Of a stretch of 64,000 nt of DNA, positions 48,624 to 57,646 are shown piece after piece. Numbering within the stretch: position 1 is the first letter of the stretch; every line of letters begins with the position of its first letter. Source of the DNA: Pseudomonas sp. GCEP-101 (GTDB lineage: Bacteria > Pseudomonadota > Gammaproteobacteria > Pseudomonadales > Pseudomonadaceae); NCBI RefSeq assembly GCF_025133575.1, contig NZ_CP104011.1, positions 992,001 through 1,056,000 on the forward strand, written 5' to 3'. The translations under genes and the position numbers were made by a program. Under the pieces are notes generated by a model. That model did not search any database. It saw only the letters and a program-made list of their open reading frames with translations, and was not told where the DNA came from.

Positions 48624-49892
48624 ATGAAACGTCGTCCGCTGTTGAAAAGTACGCTGGCCATGAGCGCCCTGCTGCTCACCGGTCTGTTCCCGTTCAGCTC
48701 CCAGGCCGCCGAGACCATCAAGGTCGGCATCCTGCATTCGCTGTCCGGCACCATGGCGATCTCCGAGACCTCGCTCAAGGACATGGCGCTGATGACCATC
48801 GACGAGATCAATGCCAAGGGCGGCGTCAACGGCAAGAAGCTCGAAGCGGTGGTAGTGGACCCGGCCTCCAACTGGCCGCTGTTCGCCGAGAAGGCGCGCC
48901 AGCTGCTGACCCAGGACAAGGTCGCGGTGGTCTTCGGTTGCTGGACCAGCGTGTCGCGCAAATCGGTGCTGCCGGTGTTCGAGGAGCTCAACGGCCTGCT
49001 GTTCTATCCGGTGCAGTACGAGGGCGAAGAGATGTCGCCCAACGTCTTCTACACCGGCGCGGCGCCGAACCAGCAGGCCATCCCGGCGGTGGAATACCTG
49101 ATGAGCGAGGACGGCGGTGCGGCCAAGCGCTTCTTCCTGCTGGGCACCGACTACGTCTACCCGCGCACCACCAACAAGATCCTGCGCGCCTTCCTGCACA
49201 GCAAGGGCGTGGCCGACAAGGACATCCAGGAGGTCTACACGCCGTTCGGCCATAGCGACTACCAGACCATCGTCGCCGACATCAAGAAGTTCTCCGCCGG
49301 CGGCAAGACCGCGGTGATCTCCACCGTCAACGGCGACTCCAACGTACCGTTCTACAAGGAGCTGGCCAACCAGGGCCTGGAAGCCACCGAAGTGCCGGTG
49401 GTGGCCTTCTCCGTCGGCGAGGAAGAACTGCGCGGCATCGACACCAAGCCGCTGGTGGGCAACCTGGCCGCGTGGAACTACTTCGAGTCGGTGAAGAACC
49501 CGGAAAACACCAAATTCGTCGCCGACTGGAAGGCCTACGCCAAGGCCAAGAACCTGCCCAACTACAGCACCGCCGTGACCAACGACCCGATGGAGGCCAC
49601 CTACGTCGGCATCCACATGTGGGCGCAGGCCGTGCAGAAAGCCGGCAGCACCGATGTCGACAAGGTGCGCGAGGCCATGGGCGGGCAGACCTTCAAGGCG
49701 CCGTCGGGCTTCACCCTGACCATGGACAAGACCAACCACCACCTGCACAAGCCGGTGATGATCGGCGAGATCGAGGACAACGGTCAGTTCAACGTGGTCT
49801 GGAAGACCCCAGAACCGATCCGCGCCCAGCCGTGGAGCCCGTTCATTCCGGGCAACGACAAGAAGCCGGATTACGCGGTGCGCAGCAACTGA
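48624..49892 (+). CDS. urtA: Urea ABC transporter, substrate-binding protein
   Basis: UrtA binds urea in the periplasm and delivers it to UrtBC. The 422-residue protein has a signal peptide (about 1-28, ending FSSQAA) and a type-I periplasmic binding fold of the amide-binding class: KVGILHSLSGTMAISE, VFGCWTSVSRKSVLPVFEE, and LFYPVQYEGEEMSPNVFY. A strong AAGGAGG site and a sigma-54 element lie upstream. A family C repeat pair follows before urtB. Confidence 0.95.
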   Translation: MKRRPLLKSTLAMSALLLTGLFPFSSQAAETIKVGILHSLSGTMAISETSLKDMALMTIDEINAKGGVNGKKLEAVVVDPASNWPLFAEKARQLLTQDKVAVVFGCWTSVSRKSVLPVFEELNGLLFYPVQYEGEEMSPNVFYTGAAPNQQAIPAVEYLMSEDGGAAKRFFLLGTDYVYPRTTNKILRAFLHSKGVADKDIQEVYTPFGHSDYQTIVADIKKFSAGGKTAVISTVNGDSNVPFYKELANQGLEATEVPVVAFSVGEEELRGIDTKPLVGNLAAWNYFESVKNPENTKFVADWKAYAKAKNLPNYSTAVTNDPMEATYVGIHMWAQAVQKAGSTDVDKVREAMGGQTFKAPSGFTLTMDKTNHHLHKPVMIGEIEDNGQFNVVWKTPEPIRAQPWSPFIPGNDKKPDYAVRSN

Positions 49893-49904
49893 GTACCCGT
49901 CTGT

Positions 49905-50040
49905 AAAGCCCCTCTCCCCAGCCCTCTCCCTGAAGGGAGAGGGAGCCGTTCGGCGCGTAACCGATGGCACGGCGCAATCGACCACTCCCGAGGTCGGCTG
50001 AACGTCCCCTCTCCCTTCAGGGAGAGGGACAGGGAGAGGG
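49905..50040. repeat. Dispersed repeat, family C, between urtA and urtB
   Basis: CTCTCCCTGAAGGGAGAGGG (49925 region) and CTCTCCCTTCAGGGAGAGGG (50012 region) are each perfect or near-perfect hairpins that also pair with each other. It fills almost all of the 185-nt urtA-urtB gap. Confidence 0.85.
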
Positions 50041-50077
50041 CAAACCGCCCCACACGGCTGCCCAGGGAACTCCGAAG

Positions 50078-51664
50078 ATGCCCACTGCCCTGCTCCACCT
50101 GCTCCGCTTCTGCGCCCTGACGCTGGCCGCGCTGCTGCCGCAGCTCGCCTTCGCCAGCGCCGCGCAGGACTTCGCCAGCGCGGACAACGACGCCCGCGCC
50201 CAACTGCTCGAACAATGGGCCGCCGCCCCCGATGCCGACCGCCTGCCGCTGCTGGAAGCCATCCAGTCCGGGCGGCTGGCCGTCGATGCGCAGAACCGCG
50301 CCTTTCTCATGGGTGACGACGGCCAATACCACCCCGCCGAGGGCGGCGCTCCGGCAGTCGGCGAGCCCGACAAGCTGCGCCTGAACAACCGCCTGCGCGG
50401 CCTGGTGAACACCGCCATGGCCAGCCACCAGCTCGTCGCCGACAGCGCAGGCGTGCGCCTGGACGCCGCGCGGCAGCTGCAGAAGAGCGCCCGTCCGGCG
50501 CAACGCACGCTGCTCGAATACCGCCTCAACGAAGAGTCCGACGACGCCGTCAGGGCCGCGCTGCAACTGGCCCTGGCCAACCTGCAGCTGGCCGATCCCG
50601 CGCCGGCGGTGCGCCTCTCCGCCGTGCGCCTGCTGGGCGAGTCCGGCGATCCGCAGGCGCGCACCCGCCTGGAAAACCTGCTCGACCCCGCCGTCGAACC
50701 CGACGACTCGGTGCGCACCGCCGCCGCCACCAGCCTCGGCCAGGTCAAGCGCCGGCTGCTGATGGGCGACCTGTTCGGCCAGGCCTTCAGTGGCCTGTCG
50801 CTGGGCTCGATCCTGCTGCTCGCCGCCCTGGGCCTGGCGATCACCTATGGCCTGCTCGGGGTGATCAACATGGCCCACGGCGAGATGCTGATGCTCGGCG
50901 CCTATTCCACCTACGTGGTGCAGTTGCTCTGCCAGCGTTACGCGCCTGGAGTGCTGGAGTTATACCCGCTGCTCGCCCTGCCGGTGGCCTTCCTCGTCAC
51001 CGCGTGCATCGGCATGGCGCTGGAGCGTACGGTGATTCGCCACCTCTACGGCCGCCCGCTGGAAACCCTGCTCGCCACCTGGGGCATCAGCCTGGTGCTG
51101 ATCCAACTGGTGCGCGTGCTGTTCGGCGCGCAGAACGTCGAGGTGGCCAACCCGGCGTGGCTGTCCGGCGGCATCCAGGTGCTGCCCAACCTCGTGCTGC
51201 CGTGGAACCGCATCGTCATCATCGGCTTCGCGCTGTTCGTGCTGGCGCTCACCTGGCTGCTGCTCAACCGCACGCGGCTGGGGCTGAACGTCCGCGCCGT
51301 CACCCAGAACCGCAACATGGCCGCCTGCTGCGGCGTGCCCACCGGCCGCGTGGACATGCTCGCCTTCGGCCTCGGATCGGGCATCGCCGGCCTGGGCGGC
51401 GTGGCGCTGTCGCAGGTCGGCAACGTCGGCCCGGACCTGGGCCAGAGCTACATCATCGACTCCTTCCTGGTGGTGGTGCTGGGCGGCGTCGGCCAGCTCG
51501 CCGGCAGCGTCTTCGCCGCGTTCGGCCTGGGCGTGGCGAACAAGATCCTCGAACCACAGATCGGCGCGGTGCTGGGCAAGATCCTGATCCTCGCGCTGAT
51601 CATCCTGTTCATCCAGAAACGTCCGCAGGGGCTCTTCGCTCTGAAAGGGAGGGTCATCGATTGA
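50078..51664 (+). CDS. urtB: Urea ABC transporter, permease UrtB
   Basis: A 528-residue permease of the branched-chain amino acid/urea type. A signal peptide and a periplasmic helical region with HEAT-like repeats (about residues 25-230) precede the membrane domain, as in proteobacterial UrtB proteins. The permease part begins GLSLGSILLLAALGLAITYGLLGVINMAHGEMLMLGAY and ends with the LVVVLGGVGQLAGSVFAAFGLG motif. It is encoded between repeat-filled gaps. Confidence 0.94.
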   Translation: MPTALLHLLRFCALTLAALLPQLAFASAAQDFASADNDARAQLLEQWAAAPDADRLPLLEAIQSGRLAVDAQNRAFLMGDDGQYHPAEGGAPAVGEPDKLRLNNRLRGLVNTAMASHQLVADSAGVRLDAARQLQKSARPAQRTLLEYRLNEESDDAVRAALQLALANLQLADPAPAVRLSAVRLLGESGDPQARTRLENLLDPAVEPDDSVRTAAATSLGQVKRRLLMGDLFGQAFSGLSLGSILLLAALGLAITYGLLGVINMAHGEMLMLGAYSTYVVQLLCQRYAPGVLELYPLLALPVAFLVTACIGMALERTVIRHLYGRPLETLLATWGISLVLIQLVRVLFGAQNVEVANPAWLSGGIQVLPNLVLPWNRIVIIGFALFVLALTWLLLNRTRLGLNVRAVTQNRNMAACCGVPTGRVDMLAFGLGSGIAGLGGVALSQVGNVGPDLGQSYIIDSFLVVVLGGVGQLAGSVFAAFGLGVANKILEPQIGAVLGKILILALIILFIQKRPQGLFALKGRVID

Positions 51665-51697
51665 TGAAAACGCCCCGCTTCGATCCGACTGCCTCTG

Positions 51698-51777
51698 GTA
51701 GGAGCGAGCTTGCTCGCGAACCCGCCCAGCTCCGGCGCCGCCGGAAAATCTGTTCGCGAGCAAGCTCGCTCCTACAG
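51698..51777. repeat. REP doublet, family A, between urtB and urtC
   Basis: Facing REP units fill the 124-nt gap. The right unit ends 11 nt before the urtC ATG, so the hairpin touches the urtC ribosome-binding region (AGGG at 51776-51779). Confidence 0.9.
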
Positions 51778-51788
51778 GGTGCCCAACG

Positions 51789-52868
51789 ATGAACCAGCCA
51801 CTCACCGTGACGGCCGCGCAGAAGGCCGGCCCGAAACTCACCGCCGGCATCGTCGGCGCCGCGCTCATCGCGCTGCTGATCCTGCCGCTGCTGCACCTGT
51901 TGCCAGAGGGCCACGCGCTGCACCTCTCCGCCTACGGGCTGACGCTCACCGGCAAGATCCTCTGCTACGCCATCGTCGCGCTGGCGCTGGACCTGGTCTG
52001 GGGCTACGCCGGCCTGCTGTCGCTGGGCCACGGGCTGTTCTTCGCCCTGGGCGGCTACGCCATGGGCATGTACCTGATGCGCGAAGCGGCCGGCGACCAG
52101 TTGCCCGCGTTCATGACCTTCCTGTCCTGGACGGAGCTGCCCTGGTACTGGGCCGGCACCCAGCACTTCCTCTGGGCCCTGTGCCTGGTGGTGCTGGCGC
52201 CCGGCCTGCTGGCGCTGGTGTTCGGCTTCTTCGCCTTCCGCTCGCGGATCAAGGGCGTGTACTTCTCGATCATGACCCAGGCGCTGACCTTCGCCGGCAT
52301 GCTGCTGTTCTTCCGCAACGAGACGGGCTTCGGCGGCAACAACGGCTTCACCAACTTCCGCAGCATCCTGGGCTTTTCCATCACCGCACCGGGCACCCGC
52401 GCAGCGCTGTTCATCGCCATCGTCCTGCTGCTGGCGGCGAGCCTGGCCATCGGCTTCGCCCTGGCGCGCAGCAAGTTCGGCCGCGTGCTCACCGCCCTGC
52501 GCGACGCGGAGAACCGCCTGATGTTCTGCGGCTACGACCCGCGCGGCTACAAGCTCTTCGTCTGGACCCTGAGCGCGGTGCTCTGCGGCCTGGCCGGCGC
52601 GCTGTTCGTGCCGCTGGTGGGCATCATCAACCCCAGCGAGATGTCGCCGACCAACTCCATCGAGGCCGCCGTCTGGGTTGCCCTCGGCGGGCGCGGCACG
52701 CTGATCGGCCCGCTGCTGGGCGCGGGCGTGGTGAACGGCGCGAAGAGCTGGTTCACCGTGGCCTTCCCCGAGTACTGGCTGTTCTTCCTCGGCGCGCTGT
52801 TCATCGTCGTCACCCTGTATCTGCCGCGCGGCATCTTGGGCCTTATCAAGCGGGAGAAAGAACAATGA
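51789..52868 (+). CDS. urtC: Urea ABC transporter, permease UrtC
   Basis: The second permease of the urea importer, 359 residues with about nine to ten membrane helices. Family motifs include LDLVWGYAGLLSLGHGLFFALGGYAMGMYL, FFRNETGFGGNNGFTNF, and the EAA-like segment ALRDAENRLMFCGYDPRGYKLFVW. It overlaps urtD by ATGA (52865-52868), so the two are translationally coupled. The ribosome site is weak and adjoins the REP doublet. Confidence 0.95.
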   Translation: MNQPLTVTAAQKAGPKLTAGIVGAALIALLILPLLHLLPEGHALHLSAYGLTLTGKILCYAIVALALDLVWGYAGLLSLGHGLFFALGGYAMGMYLMREAAGDQLPAFMTFLSWTELPWYWAGTQHFLWALCLVVLAPGLLALVFGFFAFRSRIKGVYFSIMTQALTFAGMLLFFRNETGFGGNNGFTNFRSILGFSITAPGTRAALFIAIVLLLAASLAIGFALARSKFGRVLTALRDAENRLMFCGYDPRGYKLFVWTLSAVLCGLAGALFVPLVGIINPSEMSPTNSIEAAVWVALGGRGTLIGPLLGAGVVNGAKSWFTVAFPEYWLFFLGALFIVVTLYLPRGILGLIKREKEQ

Positions 52869-53719
52869 GAGCGGTCCCCCACCTGATGCTGGAACCGGCC
52901 TACGATCCCAACCGCGACCCCGGCGCCAGCCGCGATGCCATCGGCATCGGTGCAAGCAGCCGAGGCCAACTGGACGTGCGCCACGGCACCATCCTCACCC
53001 TGGAAGACATCAACGTCAGCTTCGACGGCTTCCGCGCCCTGCGCGACCTCACGCTGTACATCGGCGTCGGCGAGCTGCGCTGCATCATCGGCCCCAACGG
53101 CGCGGGCAAGACCACGCTGATGGACGTGATCACCGGAAAGACCCGCCCCGACAGCGGCAAGGCCTTCTTCGGCGAGACCCTCGACCTCACCCGCATGAGC
53201 GAGGTGGAGATCGCCCAGGCCGGCATCGGCCGCAAGTTCCAGAAGCCCACGGTGTTCGAGGCGCTATCGGTGTTCGAGAACCTGGAGCTTGCGCAGAAGA
53301 CCAACAAGTCGGTGTGGGTGAGCCTGCGGGCGAAGCTCTCCGGCGAGCAGAAGGACCGCATCGAGGACGTGCTCGGCACCATCCGCCTGCGCGAGTCACG
53401 CAACCGCCCCGCAGGGCTGCTCTCCCACGGACAGAAGCAGTTCCTGGAGATCGGCATGCTGCTGGTGCAGGAGCCGCAACTGTTGCTGCTGGACGAGCCG
53501 GTGGCGGGCATGACCGACGCCGAGACCGAGTTCACCGCCGAGTTGTTCAAGTCCCTCGCCGGCCAGCATTCGCTGATGGTGGTGGAGCACGACATGGGCT
53601 TCGTCGGCAGCATCGCCGACCACGTCAGCGTGCTGCACCAGGGCCACGTACTGGCCGAGGGTTCGCTGGAAGACGTACAGGCGAACGAGCAGGTGATCGA
53701 GGTTTACCTGGGGCGCTGA
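52865..53719 (+). CDS. urtD: Urea ABC transporter, ATPase UrtD
   Basis: A LivG-type ABC ATPase of 284 residues. After an N-terminal extension of about 40 residues the Walker A GPNGAGKTT (about residue 78), the signature LLSHGQKQFLEIGMLL and Walker B LLLLDEPVAGM are visible, with the switch histidine in VVEHDMGFV. The signature is SHGQK, usual for UrtD. It is followed by a family D repeat before urtE. Confidence 0.95.
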   Translation: MRAVPHLMLEPAYDPNRDPGASRDAIGIGASSRGQLDVRHGTILTLEDINVSFDGFRALRDLTLYIGVGELRCIIGPNGAGKTTLMDVITGKTRPDSGKAFFGETLDLTRMSEVEIAQAGIGRKFQKPTVFEALSVFENLELAQKTNKSVWVSLRAKLSGEQKDRIEDVLGTIRLRESRNRPAGLLSHGQKQFLEIGMLLVQEPQLLLLDEPVAGMTDAETEFTAELFKSLAGQHSLMVVEHDMGFVGSIADHVSVLHQGHVLAEGSLEDVQANEQVIEVYLGR

Positions 53720-53734
53720 CGTTCACTCCACAGC

Positions 53735-53821
53735 ATGGGTATCGCTGCGCTCCACCCATCCTACGCACGCATCTCGCCGGGTGGCACAGCGTAGGTTGGT
53801 GTGGAGCGAAGCGATACCCAA
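53735..53821. repeat. Dispersed repeat, family D, between urtD and urtE
   Basis: ATGGGTATCGCTGCGCTCCA and onward (53735-53765) is repeated inverted at 53790-53821 with two to three differences. It fills most of the 163-nt urtD-urtE gap. Confidence 0.82.
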
Positions 53822-53882
53822 CAGCTCTCGATGCAGGGCAGCCATACACGAATCATCAAGACTCTCCACAAGGGCAACTCCC

Positions 53883-54581
53883 ATGCTGCAAGTAGACAAA
53901 CTGCACCAGTACTACGGCGGCAGCCACATCCTGCGTGGCTTGTCGTTCGACGCGAAGATCGGCGAGGTCACCTGCCTGCTCGGGCGCAACGGCGTGGGCA
54001 AGACCACCCTGCTGCGCTGCCTGATGGGCCTGGTGCCGGCCAAGGAAGGCAAGGTCAGCTGGGAGGGCAAGCCGATCACCGGCTTCAAGCCGCATCAGCG
54101 CGTGCATGCCGGCATCGCCTACGTGCCCCAGGGGCGGGAAATCTTCCCGCGCCTGACGGTGGAGGAAAACCTGCTGATGGGCCTGTCGCGCTTCGGCGCT
54201 GGCGAAGCCAAGGTCGTCCCCGAATTCATCTACGAGTTGTTCCCGGTGCTGCGCGAGATGAAGCAGCGCCGCGGCGGCGACCTGTCCGGTGGCCAGCAGC
54301 AACAGCTCGCCATCGGCCGCGCGCTGGCCAGCCGGCCGCGCCTGCTGATCCTCGACGAGCCCACCGAAGGCATCCAGCCCTCGGTGATCAAGGAGATCGG
54401 CGCGGTCATCCGCACGCTCGCCGAGCGCGGCGACATGGCCATCCTGCTGGTGGAGCAGTTCTACGATTTCGCCGCGGAACTGGCCGACCAGTACCTGGTG
54501 ATGTCCCGGGGGGAGATCGTCCAGCAGGGGCGTGGCGCGGATATGGAAAGCGACGGCGTGCGCGGTTTGGTGACCATCTGA
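53883..54581 (+). CDS. urtE: Urea ABC transporter, ATPase UrtE
   Basis: A LivF-type ABC ATPase of 232 residues. Walker A is GRNGVGKTT, the signature LSGGQQQQLAIGRAL, and Walker B LLILDEPTEGI. It completes the urtABCDE transporter. The start at 53883 is the family start (MLQVDKLHQYYGGSHIL). REP units follow the stop. Confidence 0.95.
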   Translation: MLQVDKLHQYYGGSHILRGLSFDAKIGEVTCLLGRNGVGKTTLLRCLMGLVPAKEGKVSWEGKPITGFKPHQRVHAGIAYVPQGREIFPRLTVEENLLMGLSRFGAGEAKVVPEFIYELFPVLREMKQRRGGDLSGGQQQQLAIGRALASRPRLLILDEPTEGIQPSVIKEIGAVIRTLAERGDMAILLVEQFYDFAAELADQYLVMSRGEIVQQGRGADMESDGVRGLVTI

Positions 54582-54597
54582 GCCCACCTGTCGGCGG

Positions 54598-54665
54598 GTT
54601 CGCGAGCAAGCTCGCTCCTACAGGTCGGCCTGCGTGCTATGTGTAGGAGCGAGCTTGCTCGCGAA
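54598..54665. repeat. REP doublet, family A (outward-facing pair) after urtE
   Basis: GTTCGCGAGC...TCCTACA at 54598-54622 and TGTAGGAG...GCGAAC at 54641-54665 point away from each other. It lies just after the urtE stop. Confidence 0.85.
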
Positions 54666-54758
54666 CCACGGCCCTATCGTGAGACGACCTGTCACTGGCG
54701 AAGGAAGGCAGTGGATGGCAAGCTGCCAGGCCCCGACCTGTTTTTTCTGGAGCCTGCC

Positions 54759-55211
54759 ATGCCGATCACCCTGCGCCCCGCCGTCAACGACGACGCCGGA
54801 TTCGCCGCGGTCTGCGTGGCGGCGGCCTATGCCCAGTGGATTCCCAAGCTTGGCCGCAAGCCGGGGCCGATGTTGGATGACTACCACGCGGTGATCGCCG
54901 AAGACCGTGTGCTGATCGCCGAACAGGACGGCGCGCCGGTCGGCCTGCTGGTGATGCGCGAGACCGACGAGGGCTTCCTGCTCGACAACATCGCCGTGCT
55001 CCCCGAATGCGCAGGGCAAGGCATCGGCCGCGAGTTGCTGGTGCACGCCGAGACAGCCGCCGCGCAGCTGGGCTACCCGTCGCTGTACCTCTACACCAAC
55101 GAGCGCATGGTGGAGAACATCGAGCTGTACGCCAGGAATGGCTACCAGGAATACGCGCGCCGGCTGGAGAACGGCTTCCGCCGCGTGTACATGCGCAAGC
55201 AGCTGGGCTGA
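54759..55211 (+). CDS. GNAT-family N-acetyltransferase
   Basis: A 150-residue GNAT protein. The acetyl-CoA loop is [18 protein letters not shown] (Q/R-x-x-G-x-G/A), and the C-terminal strand-helix includes [27 protein letters not shown]. Substrate unknown. GGAG precedes the ATG. It lies between the urea transporter and urease genes, and may share nitrogen-related expression, although REP elements separate it from both. Confidence 0.85.
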   Translation: MPITLRPAVNDDAGFAAVCVAAAYAQWIPKLGRKPGPMLDDYHAVIAEDRVLIAEQDGAPVGLLVMRETDEGFLLDNIAVLPECAGQGIGRELLVHAETAAAQLGYPSLYLYTNERMVENIELYARNGYQEYARRLENGFRRVYMRKQLG

Positions 55212-55236
55212 TTGATTGCGCGGCCTGGCGGCCCCT

Positions 55237-55285
55237 TGTAGGAGCGCGCCATGCGCGCGATCGCGGGCATGGCCCGCTCCTACAG
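55237..55285. repeat. REP-like element, family B, upstream of ureD
   Basis: TTGTAGGAGCGCGCCATGCG, then CGCGATCGCGGGCATGGCCCGCTCCTACAG, with two short stems. It lies just before the NtrC-type site. Confidence 0.75.
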
Positions 55286-55294
55286 GCAAACGCC

Positions 55295-55309
55295 GCACCA
55301 ATGCGGTGC
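55295..55309. promoter_or_regulatory. NtrC-type binding site upstream of ureD
   Basis: GCACC-AATGC-GGTGC is a perfect match to the dyad of the NtrC enhancer site (GCACC-N5-GGTGC). Its centre is about 55 nt before the -24 element, a usual enhancer distance. Confidence 0.75.
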
Positions 55310-55353
55310 GCCAAATGCGATGATGCACCGCAACCGCGCCCATACCTGACCGA

Positions 55354-55370
55354 TTGGACAAACCCTTGCA
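55354..55370 (+). promoter_or_regulatory. Sigma-54 promoter of the urease operon
   Basis: TTGGACAAACCCTTGCA has the invariant GG (55356-55357) and GC (55368-55369) of the -24/-12 promoter with 10 bp between, and a perfect TTGCA. It lies about 120 nt before the ureD ATG. Confidence 0.75.
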
Positions 55371-55489
55371 TCGGTTCGAAACGCCGGCCCGCGCGGCCTT
55401 CAGCGCGAACGCAAGGCATCGCGCACTATCCTGGCGCACCCGGCACGCGGATTGCTCTGTCACGAGCATCCCTGGATTCGCAGCTGCCC

Positions 55490-56323
55490 ATGAACGCACC
55501 GGCCACTCTCTTCCACCCCGCCTGGCACGCCGAGCTGGAGCTGGCTTACGCCCGCCTCGGCGACACCACGCGGCCGGTTACCCGGCGCCATCTCGGGCCG
55601 CTGCGGGTGCAGAAGCACCTCTACGCAGAAGGGCCGCAGGTCTGCCAGCACATCGTGGTGCACCCGCCCGGCGGCATTGCCGGCGGCGACACCCTGAAGC
55701 TGGACATCCACGCCGGCGATGAAAGCTGGGCGCAACTCACCAGCCCGGGTGCAGCCAAGTGGTACCGCGCCAGTTGCGCGGCGACGCAGCACCTGGACAT
55801 CCGCGTCGCCCCCGGCGCCACGCTGGAATGGCTGCCGCAGGAAACCATCGTCTACTCTGGCGCGCAGACCGAACTGACCACCCGCATCGACCTGGAAGCG
55901 GATGCCCGGCTGTTCTACTGGGACGTGGTCGCCCTTGGGCGACCGGCCAGTGGCGAGCGTTTCGACGACGGTTACTTCGCCGCCGCCCTGGATATCCGCC
56001 GCGACGGCCAGCGCCTGTGGCACGAACGCCAGCGCGTGGCCGGCAACGACCGCCTGCTCGACTCTCCCATCGGCCTGGCCAGTCACCCGGTAATGGCGAC
56101 GCTGATTGCCAGCGGGCAGATCGAGGCGGCGCTGCTCGACGCCTGCCGCGCCATTCCCTGCCAGGGCCGCGGCAACCTCACGCAACTGCCCGGCCTGGTC
56201 ATCGCCCGCTGCCTGGCCCATGAGGCGCTGCACGCCCGCGCCTGGCTCATCGAACTCTGGCGCCGGCTGCGGCCCGCGCTGCTCGGCCGCGAGGCCGTTC
56301 CTCCCCGAATCTGGAGCACCTGA
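55490..56323 (+). CDS. ureD: Urease accessory protein UreD (UreH)
   Basis: UreD docks on apo-urease and helps UreF and UreG insert nickel. The 277-residue protein matches the family: [57 protein letters not shown], and the C-terminal [22 protein letters not shown]. ureA starts 2 nt after the stop. ureE, ureF and ureG are not in this window, as in P. aeruginosa where they lie further away. Confidence 0.95.
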   Translation: MNAPATLFHPAWHAELELAYARLGDTTRPVTRRHLGPLRVQKHLYAEGPQVCQHIVVHPPGGIAGGDTLKLDIHAGDESWAQLTSPGAAKWYRASCAATQHLDIRVAPGATLEWLPQETIVYSGAQTELTTRIDLEADARLFYWDVVALGRPASGERFDDGYFAAALDIRRDGQRLWHERQRVAGNDRLLDSPIGLASHPVMATLIASGQIEAALLDACRAIPCQGRGNLTQLPGLVIARCLAHEALHARAWLIELWRRLRPALLGREAVPPRIWST

Positions 56324-56324
56324 G

Positions 56325-56627
56325 ATGGACCTGACGCCCCGTGAAAAAGACAAGCTGCTGATCTTCACCGCCGGCCTGGTCGCCGAGCGCCGCCTCGCCC
56401 GCGGGGTGAAGCTCAACTACCCCGAAGCCGTGGCGCTGATCTCCGCCGCACTGCTGGAAGGGGCGCGCGACGGCCAGACGGTCGCCGAGCTGATGCACTA
56501 CGGCACCACGCTGCTGAGCCGCGAACAGGTGATGGAAGGCGTACCGGAAATGATCCCGGAGATTCAGGTGGAAGCCACCTTCCCGGACGGTACCAAACTG
56601 GTCACCGTGCACCAGCCCATCGCTTGA
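56325..56627 (+). CDS. ureA: Urease gamma subunit
   Basis: The small structural subunit of urease, 100 residues like its homologues. Characteristic sequence: [37 protein letters not shown] and [27 protein letters not shown]. It is tightly linked to ureD. An acetyltransferase gene separates it from ureB, unlike enterobacterial operons. Confidence 0.98.
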   Translation: MDLTPREKDKLLIFTAGLVAERRLARGVKLNYPEAVALISAALLEGARDGQTVAELMHYGTTLLSREQVMEGVPEMIPEIQVEATFPDGTKLVTVHQPIA

Positions 56628-56686
56628 CGCACCAATCGGCGAATAACGCGCTCCGCTGTATTCGCCCTCCGAAAGAAGGACCCGAC

Positions 56687-57193
56687 ATGCTCATCCGCGA
56701 CGCCAGCCAAGCCGACCTCGGCAGTCTGCGCGACATCTACAACGACGCCGTGGTCAACACCACGGCGATCTGGAACGAGGTCGCCATCGACCTGGAGAAC
56801 CGCCGCGCGTGGCTTGCGCTGCGCGCGCAGCAGGGCTTCCCGGTGCTGGTGGCCGAAGAGGCCGGCGAGGTCGTGGGCTACGCCAGCTATGGCCCGTGGC
56901 GCGCCTTCGACGGCTTCCGCGAGACGGTGGAGCACTCGGTCTACGTACGCGCCGACCAGCGCGGCAAGGGCCTCGGCCCGCTGCTGATGCAGGCGCTGAT
57001 CGAGCGCGCCCGCGCCCAGGGCCTGCACGTGATGGTCGCCGCCATCGAAAGCAGCAATACGGCGTCGATCCGCCTGCACGACCGCCTGGGTTTCGTCACC
57101 ACCGGGCAGATGCCACAGGTGGGCCAGAAGTTCGGCCGCTGGCTGGACCTGACCTTCATGCAACTGATCCTCGACCCACGGAGCGTCCCATGA
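56687..57193 (+). CDS. GNAT acetyltransferase of the phosphinothricin / methionine sulfoximine type
   Basis: A 168-residue enzyme of the PAT/MddA group. Motifs: [52 protein letters not shown], and the acetyl-CoA loop [13 protein letters not shown]. The PAO1 protein PA4866, in the same position between ureA and ureB, acetylates methionine sulfone and sulfoximine (from memory). Its stop overlaps the ureB start by ATGA, so it is part of the urease operon. Detoxifying glutamine-synthetase inhibitors would suit nitrogen-limited growth. Confidence 0.9.
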   Translation: MLIRDASQADLGSLRDIYNDAVVNTTAIWNEVAIDLENRRAWLALRAQQGFPVLVAEEAGEVVGYASYGPWRAFDGFRETVEHSVYVRADQRGKGLGPLLMQALIERARAQGLHVMVAAIESSNTASIRLHDRLGFVTTGQMPQVGQKFGRWLDLTFMQLILDPRSVP

Positions 57194-57495
57194 TCCCTGG
57201 CGAATACGACATCCAGCCCGGCGACATCGAACTCAACGCCGGCCGCCGCACCCTCGCCCTGACGGTGGCCAACAGTGGCGACCGCCCCATCCAGGTCGGC
57301 TCGCACTACCACTTCTTCGAAACCAACGACGCGCTGCTGTTCGACCGCGACGCGGCGCGCGGCATGCGCCTGAACATCCCGGCGGGCACTGCGGTGCGCT
57401 TCGAGCCCGGGCAGAGCCGCGAGGTCGAGCTGGTCGAGCTGGCCGGCGAGCGCAAGGTGTATGGATTTGCAGGACGGGTGATGGGCGAGCTCTAG
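57190..57495 (+). CDS. ureB: Urease beta subunit
   Basis: The 101-residue beta subunit carries [44 protein letters not shown] and [29 protein letters not shown], both diagnostic. Its ATG overlaps the acetyltransferase stop. A family C repeat occupies the gap to ureC. Confidence 0.98.
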   Translation: MIPGEYDIQPGDIELNAGRRTLALTVANSGDRPIQVGSHYHFFETNDALLFDRDAARGMRLNIPAGTAVRFEPGQSREVELVELAGERKVYGFAGRVMGEL

Positions 57496-57497
57496 GA

Positions 57498-57613
57498 GCC
57501 CCTCACCCCAGCCCTCTCCCATGGGGAGAGGGAGAAAAGCAGCCCGTTGCAGCGGGACGAATCAGCGCGCCGATCAGCCCCCTCTCCCTCCGGGAGAGGG
57601 TTGGGGTGAGGGC
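57498..57613. repeat. Dispersed repeat, family C, between ureB and ureC
   Basis: CCCTCTCCCATGGGGAGAGG and CCCTCTCCCTCCGGGAGAGG hairpins lie in the 151-nt gap between the beta and alpha subunits of one enzyme, ending 34 nt before the ureC ATG. Confidence 0.85.
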
Positions 57614-57646
57614 AGGAACCAGCGCACGGACAGCCCAGGAGGCGCC

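Noticed and set aside
47688..49985. A 765-codon open frame antisense to marC and urtA
   Set aside because: Shadow frame crossing two genes and a promoter region.
54639..54758. Upstream extension of the acetyltransferase gene at 54759
   Set aside because: The extra codons lie in a REP unit; the ATG at 54759 has its own GGAG site and begins the family fold.
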